DNA of 64,000 nt from Allobosea sp. Leaf344. GTDB lineage: Bacteria; Pseudomonadota; Alphaproteobacteria; Rhizobiales; Beijerinckiaceae. Where the stretch lies: the NCBI RefSeq assembly GCF_001426225.1, contig NZ_LMRT01000013.1, positions 214,723 through 278,722 on the forward strand. Reading direction: 5' to 3'. Both the position numbers and the translations under genes were made by a program. The notes under the pieces were generated by a model that worked only from the letters and a program-made list of their open reading frames with translations, was not told the DNA's origin and ran no database searches. Of the stretch, positions 58,211 to 64,000 are shown piece after piece. Numbering within the stretch: the first letter of the stretch is position 1; every line of letters starts with the position of its first letter.

Positions 58211-58251
58211 GACGTGGATGCCCGCCGCCAGGACGGGCATGACTGTTTTTT
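58211..58251 (+). terminator. REP-like hairpin with T-tract between binding protein and permease genes
   Basis: ATGCCCG (58218-58224) pairs with CGGGCAT (58234-58240) around a nine-base loop. The flanks read gacgtgg before and gac after, resembling the GTCATGCCCGGG...GGGCATCCACG palindromes scattered in Hyphomicrobiales genomes. TTTTTT follows at 58246-58251. It may cause partial termination or protect the upstream mRNA, giving more binding protein than permease. Confidence 0.6.
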
Positions 58252-58263
58252 CGAGCAGAAGCC

Positions 58264-59196
58264 ATGACAGCCACGACATTGCCTCCAGTGGTAGGGGCCG
58301 AACCGGCCCCGCCGGCCAGCGCGCGCCACTCCGTCGATTTCACCCCCCGCTACTGGCTCTTCGCCGCCCCGGCCGTGGTGGTGATCGCCGCCGTGATCGT
58401 CTTCCCCTGGATCTTCACACTCTACATGTCGGGGCATGATTGGAAGATCGGCGGCGGGCCGGAATTCGTCGGGCTGCAGAATTACGCGGAGCTGTTCCGC
58501 GACAGCCGCTTCCTCGAATCCATGGGGCACACGCTGTATTTCACCGTGCTGGCGGTGGTGCTGCCGATCCTGTTCGGCACGGCGGCCGCGCTGGTGTTCC
58601 ACCGCGATTTTCCGCTCCGCGGCCTGCTGCGGACGATCTTCGTGATGCCGATGATGGCGACGCCGGTGGCCATCGCGCTGGTCTGGACGATGATGTTCCA
58701 TCCCCAGCTCGGCGTGCTCAATTATCTGCTGTCGCTGGTCGGCATCGGCCCGCAGGAATGGGTCTATGCGCCCGGCACCGTGATCCCGACCCTGGTGATG
58801 GTCGAGGTCTGGCACTGGACGCCCCTGGTCATGCTGATTGTGCTGGGCGGGCTCGCCGGGCTGCCGAGCGAACCCTATGAATCGGCGCGGATCGACGGCG
58901 CCAGCGACTGGCAGATGTTCCGGCACATCACCTTGCCGCTGGTCTGGCCCTTCATCATGGTCGCGGTGGTGATCCGGACCATCGACGCGCTGAAGGCCTT
59001 CGACACGATCTTCGTGATCACCCAGGGTGGCCCCGGCACGGCCTCGGAGACGCTGAACATCTTTCTCTATCTGCAGGCGTTCCAGTTCTACAAGATCGGC
59101 TATGCCTCGGCCGTCGTGGTGATCTTCTTCGCCATCGTCATCCTTCTGTCCCTGCTGCTGCTCTATGCGCGGCAGAAGTCGAAATGGAACGCGTGA
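58264..59196 (+). CDS. ABC transporter permease, sugar-type (first)
   Basis: A 310-residue inner membrane permease with about six helices. A short cytosolic N terminus leads to YWLFAAPAVVVIAAVIVFPW. The EAA loop that contacts the ATPase is EPYESARIDGASDWQMFRHI. QGGPGTASETLNIFLYLQAF near the C terminus is typical of MalF/UgpA-like proteins. It lies after the binding-protein gene and overlaps the second permease. Confidence 0.93.
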   Translation: MTATTLPPVVGAEPAPPASARHSVDFTPRYWLFAAPAVVVIAAVIVFPWIFTLYMSGHDWKIGGGPEFVGLQNYAELFRDSRFLESMGHTLYFTVLAVVLPILFGTAAALVFHRDFPLRGLLRTIFVMPMMATPVAIALVWTMMFHPQLGVLNYLLSLVGIGPQEWVYAPGTVIPTLVMVEVWHWTPLVMLIVLGGLAGLPSEPYESARIDGASDWQMFRHITLPLVWPFIMVAVVIRTIDALKAFDTIFVITQGGPGTASETLNIFLYLQAFQFYKIGYASAVVVIFFAIVILLSLLLLYARQKSKWNA

Positions 59197-60017
59197 TGAT
59201 GCGGCGTCTGCTCAAGAAGGCCGGCTTCTACCTCTCGGTGCTGGTGCTGGTCTCGCCGGCGATCCTCGTCTTCCTGTGGATGCTGTCGCTCTCCTTCAAG
59301 AACGAGCTCGACAACACCGCCTTCCCGCCGGTCTTCATCCCGAACCCGCCGGTGCTGAGCAATTATCTCGACGTCTTCGCCAAGAACAATTTTGCCCTCT
59401 ATCTCTGGAATTCGGTGCTGGTCACGGGCGGGGCGGTGCTGATCGGGCTCCTGGTCGGCGTTCCGGCCGGCTATGGCATCGCCCGGGGCAAGGCGGCAAA
59501 ATTCGCCATCCTGATCCTGATCGCGCGGATGACGCCGGCGCTGTCCTATCTGATCCCGCTATTTCTGCTGTTCCAGATGATCGGGCTGGTCGGGTCGATC
59601 ACGGCGCTCGTCATCACTCATCTCGTCATCACCATCCCGATCATCGTCTGGATCATGATCGGCTATTTCGAGAATGTGCCGCTGGAGCTGGAGCAGGCGG
59701 CGCGGATCGACGGCGCGACGACCTGGCAGGCCTTCCGCTATGTCGCCCTGCCGCTGGCCAAGCCGGGGATCGTGATCGGCGGCATCCTGGCCTTCATCTT
59801 CTCCTGGAACAACTTCATCTTCTCGGTGGTGCTCGGCGGCAAGAACAGCCGTACGCTGCCCTCCGCCGTCTATAATTCCCTGACCTTCGAGCAGATCTCC
59901 TGGGGTCCGCTCGCGGCGGCAGCGCTGCTGGTGACGCTGCCGGTGCTGCTGGTGACGGTGGTCGCGCAGCGGCAGATCGTGGCCGGGCTTTCGGCCGGCG
60001 GGCTCAAGGACGGCTGA
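59184..60017 (+). CDS. ABC transporter permease, sugar-type (second)
   Basis: A 277-residue MalG/UgpE-like permease. The EAA loop is ELEQAARIDGATTWQAFRYV; ILAFIFSWNNFIFSVVLGG is the conserved penultimate helix region. The start could be the ATG at 59184 (13-base overlap with the first permease) or, more naturally, the ATG at 59196, which overlaps the TGA by one base. The operon continues to an SDR gene and not to an ATPase. Confidence 0.93.
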   Translation: MERVMMRRLLKKAGFYLSVLVLVSPAILVFLWMLSLSFKNELDNTAFPPVFIPNPPVLSNYLDVFAKNNFALYLWNSVLVTGGAVLIGLLVGVPAGYGIARGKAAKFAILILIARMTPALSYLIPLFLLFQMIGLVGSITALVITHLVITIPIIVWIMIGYFENVPLELEQAARIDGATTWQAFRYVALPLAKPGIVIGGILAFIFSWNNFIFSVVLGGKNSRTLPSAVYNSLTFEQISWGPLAAAALLVTLPVLLVTVVAQRQIVAGLSAGGLKDG

Positions 60018-60115
60018 ACCCCGCCGCCGGCACGAAGCACGGTCGCCTTGCGCGGCATGCCATTCCCGTCGCTCGCCCGCTGCCCTAGCTTGCGGAGCGA
60101 CAGAGGAGACGCAGC

Positions 60116-60811
60116 ATGACGCAGACCTGGATGATCACCGGCGCCAATCGCGGCATCGGGCTGGCCCTGACCATGGCGCTGCTGCGCCGGGGCGACCATG
60201 TCGTGGCGGCGGCGCGCAATCCCTGGGGCGGCGCGCTGGCCGAACTCGCCAGCGAGCACATGGCCGCGCTGACGCTGCTCGAACTCGACGTGACCTCGGA
60301 CAACAGCGTCGCCGCGGCGAAGCAGGTGCTGGCCGGGCGCCCGCTCGACGTGCTGGTCAACAATGCGGGGATCCATGGGCCGCGCGGCACGCAATCGGCG
60401 CTGAGCATGGATTTCGACGGCTGGCGCGAGGTATTCGAGGTGAATGTCTATGGGCCGCTGCGCGTGGCGCAGGCCTTCCTGCCCAATGTCGAGGCCGGGG
60501 CCGGACGCAAGATCGCCACCATCACCAGCCGAATGGGCTCGATCGGGCTCAACCCCTCGGGCTCGCTGCCCTATCGCTCCTCGAAGGCGGCGGTGAACAT
60601 GACGATGGTGGTGTTCGGCAATGCGGTGCGCGAGCGGGATATCAGCGTGCTGCTCTTCCACCCCGGCTGGGTGCGCACCGATATGGGCGGCGGCGGCGCC
60701 GATATCGCGCCCGATGAGAGCGCGCTCGGGCTAATCGCCACGATCGACTCCTCCGGCATGGCGCAGACCAACAGCTTCCGGACCTGGCAGGGCGAGGCGA
60801 TCCCGTGGTGA
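60116..60811 (+). CDS. SDR-family NAD(P) oxidoreductase
   Basis: A 231-residue classical short-chain dehydrogenase. The cofactor loop is ITGANRGIGLALTMAL, followed by LVNNAGIHGPRG, and the catalytic residues lie in ITSRMGSIG and LPYRSSKAAVNM. It resembles sniffer/C-factor-like SDRs. An AGGAG site precedes the start. It follows the ABC permeases by 98 bases on the same strand and may act on the imported compound, although the substrate is unknown. Confidence 0.88.
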   Translation: MTQTWMITGANRGIGLALTMALLRRGDHVVAAARNPWGGALAELASEHMAALTLLELDVTSDNSVAAAKQVLAGRPLDVLVNNAGIHGPRGTQSALSMDFDGWREVFEVNVYGPLRVAQAFLPNVEAGAGRKIATITSRMGSIGLNPSGSLPYRSSKAAVNMTMVVFGNAVRERDISVLLFHPGWVRTDMGGGGADIAPDESALGLIATIDSSGMAQTNSFRTWQGEAIPW

Positions 60812-60872
60812 CGCTCCTGCCGATCCCGTCCCTTCCTCACCAGACCATCCCGACGCCCAGGAGATCTTTCGG

Positions 60873-61676
60873 ATGATCCGCATCACGCTCGCCGGCTGCA
60901 CCGGCTGGGTCGGCAAGGCGCTGGTCGCCGCCATCGCCGCCGCGCCCGATCTGCAACTCGTGGCCGGGCTGTCGCGCAAGGCGGCGGGGCGGGACATGGG
61001 CGAGGCGGCCGGGCTGGCCACCAATGGCGTGCCGGTCTTCGGCTCGATCGCGGAGGCGCTGGCGGTGCCCTCCGACGTGGTGATCGACTACACCAAGCCC
61101 GACAGCGTCAAGGCCAATGTGCTCGCCTCCGTCGTGGCCGGGCGCCATGTCGTGGTCGGCGCCTCCGGCATGACGGCCGACGATTATGCCGAGATCGAGC
61201 GCGCCGCGCTCGCCGCCAGGGTCGGTGTGATCGCCGCCGGCAATTTCTCGGTCACCGCCACGCTGCTGCGTCGCTTCGCGCGCGAGGCGGTCAAATATGT
61301 GCCGGATGTCGAGATCATCGACTACGCCTCGCCCTCCAAGCCGGATACGCCCTCGGGCACCGGGCGCGAATTGGCGGAGACGCTCGGGGCGGAGCGCATG
61401 GCGGCGACCTCGAAGCCGGTCGCTGAGCTCGGCGGCGTCCGCGAGACCCGCGGCGGCGCGATCGGGGCGCCTCACCCCGTGCAAGTGCATTCGCTGCGGA
61501 TGCCGGGCTTCGTCCTCTCCTGCGAGGCGGTGTTCGGGCTGCCCGACGAGCGGTTGGTGATCCGCCACGACGCCGGCACCTCGGCCGCTCCCTATGTCGG
61601 CGGGACCCTGCTGGCCGCGCGCCGTGTGGCGGAACTGCCAGGCCTGCGGCGCGGGCTCGACAGCCTGATGGGCTGA
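60873..61676 (+). CDS. DapB-like reductase with altered active-site motif
   Basis: A 267-residue two-domain protein of the dihydrodipicolinate reductase family. The Rossmann motif GCTGWVGKAL and the loops DYTKPDSVKANV, GASGMT and AGNFSVTATLL are present. The catalytic signature, EAHHRHKVDAPSGT in E. coli, reads DYASPSKPDTPSGT here. The Lys and PSGT are kept but the catalytic His pair is lost. It may thus be a paralogue acting on another substrate and not the lysine-pathway DapB. It ends the run of genes that starts with the hydantoinase; AGGAG precedes it. Confidence 0.8.
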   Translation: MIRITLAGCTGWVGKALVAAIAAAPDLQLVAGLSRKAAGRDMGEAAGLATNGVPVFGSIAEALAVPSDVVIDYTKPDSVKANVLASVVAGRHVVVGASGMTADDYAEIERAALAARVGVIAAGNFSVTATLLRRFAREAVKYVPDVEIIDYASPSKPDTPSGTGRELAETLGAERMAATSKPVAELGGVRETRGGAIGAPHPVQVHSLRMPGFVLSCEAVFGLPDERLVIRHDAGTSAAPYVGGTLLAARRVAELPGLRRGLDSLMG

Positions 61677-61934
61677 GCAGGAGTCAGGTCTGCGCTTTCA
61701 GGATTGAGGTTTGCTCCGTGGCGAGCCGAGATGCATGCGTCGCGTCTCGGCGGTCCGCCTGCTCAGGCGCGCATGTCCGGTTTCATTCGTGGTAATTTGC
61801 AGTTGTAACAATAAAACTCTGTGAGCCATCGAAACTATAGTCTCGGCTAAATATATCCAGCGATCTCAGCGTATCGCGCTTTAACCGAATCTTCTGGTCT
61901 TGGCTGCTTTATGGCTGCGACCGAGGGATTGCCG

Positions 61935-63611
61935 ATGCGTCATATTGGATTGACCTGGAAGATCGTCATTCTGATCGCGATCGTCTGCTTGGCGGCCGGT
62001 ATCGGCCTGTTCAGCAGCATTCGCGGCTCGGACGAGGTGCAGCGGCTCGACATGAAGGCCATCGCCAGCCTCGCCCTGGCCAATCGCGCGACCCTGCTCG
62101 CGAACCATGTCGCGCATGCCTCGCTGCTCAGCCGCTTCGATACCGACGCCAAAGTGGAAGAGGTGGAGGCGGCTCTGCAGGAGCTGGAAGCGGTGGTGGC
62201 GCAGGTCGACCAGGCCCGCAAATCGCTGATCCAGTCGCTGCCGGAGGCGATGCGCGCGGCCAATCCGACGCTCGACCAGAGCATCCAGACCTTCATCGCC
62301 TTCCAGCGCGACATCGTCGACATCGGCAAGCGAGTCTCGATCAAGGCGGCGATGGTCGAGGCCGCGGCCGATGCGGCGCGCATCAACGTCCGCCAGATCA
62401 TCGCCACGACCTCCAAGATGCAGCGGCAACTGGAGGAGGCCGCCGGCACCACCGGCGCGCATGCCTCGGCGCGCGCCTCGGACATCCGCCAGCACACCTT
62501 GTCGCTGGCCGTGCTGCTGCCGGTCAGCGGCGTCCTGCTGGCCATGCTGCTGATGCAGACCCATCTGATCAAGCCGCTGCGCGATCTGATGGCGACGATC
62601 GCGACGGCGACCGCGTCCGACAGCATCGTCGAGGTGCCGCATCAGGGCCGCGCGGACGAGATCGGGCAGCTGGCCCGCACCATCCGCGTCTTCAGCGAAG
62701 TGCGCGCGACGCTGGTGACGCGCGAGGCCGAGGCCGATCTGGCGCGGCGGCTGGCGGCGGAGCGCACGGAGGAGCTCGAGCGCATCGCCGGCGAGTTCGA
62801 AAGCCGGATCGGGGTGACGCTGCTCGAGATCGCGAAGCTCAGCCAGGTCCTGCACCAGGCCCTGCAGGACAATGCGGTGCGGGCGCAGCAGGTGGCGCAA
62901 TCCTCGGATCTGACGGCCGCGGCGATCGAGGCCAGCGGCGACGACGCCAAGGGCATCAGCGACACCGCCTACCAGCTCGACGATGTGGTGAGCCAGATCG
63001 GCAAGGAGATCCACCGCGCCTCGCAAGCGGCCTTCGACGCGGCTCGCGACGCCGACGGCGCGGCGGATCATTGCCGGCGTCTCTCCGAAAACGTCACGCG
63101 CATCGGCGAGGCGGTGGGGTTGATCGAGACCATCGCCAGGCAGACCAATCTCCTGGCGCTCAACGCCACGATCGAGGCGGCACGCGCCGGGGCGCATGGC
63201 CGCGGCTTCGCGGTGGTCGCCAACGAGGTCAAGGAGCTGGCGAAGCAGACGGCGGACGCCACGGCCCAGATCGAGGAGCGCATGGCGGTGATGGACGCCG
63301 CCCTGGCGCTGGCGCTGCAGGCCGTGTCGGGCGTGGCCGAGCGGGTCGAGGCGGTGGAGAGCACCGCTGCCGAGGTCGCGACGATGGTCAATTCCCATGC
63401 CGATCTGCTGAATTCGGTCTCCGAGACGGTCGGCCGCCTCTCGGCGGTGACCACCGATGCGGCGGCGTCGATCAAGGAGATGGCGGCGGTGAACGTCCAG
63501 TCGGTGCAGGAGGCCGATCTCGGTGCCGCCGAGGCGCGGCGGCTGGACCGCCGCATCGCCTCGCTGCAGGCGGAGGCGGAGGTGTTCGTGCAGCGTCTGC
63601 GCGCGGCCTGA
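61935..63611 (+). CDS. Methyl-accepting chemotaxis protein
   Basis: A chemoreceptor of 558 residues. TM1 is at about 9-27 and TM2 at about 189-208; between them is a helical periplasmic domain of about 160 residues, probably a four-helix bundle. HAMP follows ([20 protein letters not shown]), then the signalling coiled coil with the tip [21 protein letters not shown] start at ATG 61935 after GAGGGA; an ATG eight codons upstream is possible. The 258 bases before it are AT-rich at 61790-61880 (promoter) and include a gccgaga/tctcggc inverted repeat (61725-61751). Confidence 0.92.
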   Translation: MRHIGLTWKIVILIAIVCLAAGIGLFSSIRGSDEVQRLDMKAIASLALANRATLLANHVAHASLLSRFDTDAKVEEVEAALQELEAVVAQVDQARKSLIQSLPEAMRAANPTLDQSIQTFIAFQRDIVDIGKRVSIKAAMVEAAADAARINVRQIIATTSKMQRQLEEAAGTTGAHASARASDIRQHTLSLAVLLPVSGVLLAMLLMQTHLIKPLRDLMATIATATASDSIVEVPHQGRADEIGQLARTIRVFSEVRATLVTREAEADLARRLAAERTEELERIAGEFESRIGVTLLEIAKLSQVLHQALQDNAVRAQQVAQSSDLTAAAIEASGDDAKGISDTAYQLDDVVSQIGKEIHRASQAAFDAARDADGAADHCRRLSENVTRIGEAVGLIETIARQTNLLALNATIEAARAGAHGRGFAVVANEVKELAKQTADATAQIEERMAVMDAALALALQAVSGVAERVEAVESTAAEVATMVNSHADLLNSVSETVGRLSAVTTDAAASIKEMAAVNVQSVQEADLGAAEARRLDRRIASLQAEAEVFVQRLRAA

Positions 63612-63726
63612 GGCGGGCGGCGACACCGCGGGGCGGCTTGCCATGCTCCCGCGCGAAGCACATTGGCTTGCCCGCCCGTGACGATTCTGGCTGAGTCCGT
63701 TCGATGTTCATGCTACGTACCCGCCG

Positions 63727-64000
63727 ATGAACTGGTCCCCGCAACAGGATTCCGCTCTCACCGCCGTCGCCCGCTGGCTGCAGGCGGGGGAGCCCCAGGT
63801 GTTTCGGCTGTTCGGCTATGCCGGCACCGGCAAGACGACGCTCGCCCGCCATATCGCCGAGGCCGTGGACGGGGACGTGGTCTTCGCCGCTTTCACGGGG
63901 AAGGCGGCGCTGGTGCTGCGGAACAAGGGCTGCGCCGGCGCGCAGACCATCCATTCGCTGATCTACCGCTCGCGCGGCGTCGAGGAGGAAAGCCCGACCT
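63727..64000 (+). CDS. RecD-like ATP-dependent DNA helicase (3'-truncated by window edge)
   Basis: The first 91 residues of a superfamily 1 helicase are visible. MNWSPQQDSALTAVARWLQA is the Q-motif-like start, Walker A is GYAGTGKTTLA, and AFTGKAALVLRNKGCAGAQT followed by IHSLIYR is motif Ia of RecD/Dda-type (AAA_30) helicases. The rest lies beyond the window, so the domain layout and exact subtype cannot be stated. Confidence 0.85.
   Translation, partial: MNWSPQQDSALTAVARWLQAGEPQVFRLFGYAGTGKTTLARHIAEAVDGDVVFAAFTGKAALVLRNKGCAGAQTIHSLIYRSRGVEEESPT

Overview
The window is 64 kb of high-GC chromosome from an alphaproteobacterium, most likely of the order Hyphomicrobiales (Bosea/Methylobacterium/Chelatococcus-like). 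This is inferred from gene order (uvrC-pgsA-moaD-moaE, lgt-midA-pgeF, rplY-pth-ychF, petABC), an Omp25-type outer membrane protein, very high GC at third codon positions, and a cluster of palindromic repeats carrying the GTCATTGCGAG core near the left end. Species cannot be fixed from the sequence alone. I see no phage, insertion sequence, CRISPR array, rRNA or tRNA gene.

Layout. 1-4.8 kb: the 3' part of a CCA-adding enzyme gene, a palindromic repeat cluster, hemF and trmL (minus strand), and an ABC exporter. 5.0-7.8 kb: the cytochrome bc1 operon petABC with a strong terminator. 8.0-11.3 kb: mtnP-apt-mtnA-class II aldolase, which reads as a complete 5'-methylthioadenosine salvage route ending in DHAP and an aldehyde. 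11.3-14.9 kb (minus): rplY, pth, a possible small gene, ychF and a double-hotdog MaoC protein. 15-21.3 kb (minus): a GAF-GGDEF-EAL protein, a queuosine-precursor transporter with queC, prs, a lipoprotein, and a metal-ligand-less M24 protein. 21.4-27.3 kb (plus): ubiK, a YbjN protein, proC, a TetR regulator, a chemoreceptor and csaA. 27.4-31.7 kb: a candidate tiny membrane protein, an EnvZ/OmpR-like pair, a MarR regulator and a divergent branched-chain aminotransferase. 31.7-36.3 kb (minus): uvrC-pgsA-moaD-moaE-DUF1176. 36.4-41.6 kb (plus): a CPT-like kinase coupled to a CurA-like reductase, lgt-midA-pgeF, and a DsbA-fold isomerase. 41.6-49.1 kb: a pteridine-reductase-like SDR with a glycosyltransferase, Omp25, GST, rlmJ, RNase T2 with a secreted partner, an EamA transporter, and an ArsR-SRPBCC pair.

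49.1-61.7 kb is the most accessory-looking part: a MarR-type regulator and a TRAP transporter (DctPQM) on the minus strand, divergent from a fused HyuA-HyuB hydantoinase/5-oxoprolinase. This is followed by an ABC importer that lacks an ATPase gene, an SDR, and a DapB-like reductase that has lost the catalytic His motif. It looks like an uptake and catabolism locus for a cyclic amide or amino-acid-like compound, and it is the best candidate here for an undescribed system. The right end holds a second chemoreceptor and the start of a RecD-like helicase.

Starts were moved from the longest open frame where family alignment, a Shine-Dalgarno sequence or a signal peptide argued for it. All functional calls rest on motif recognition; no database search was run.
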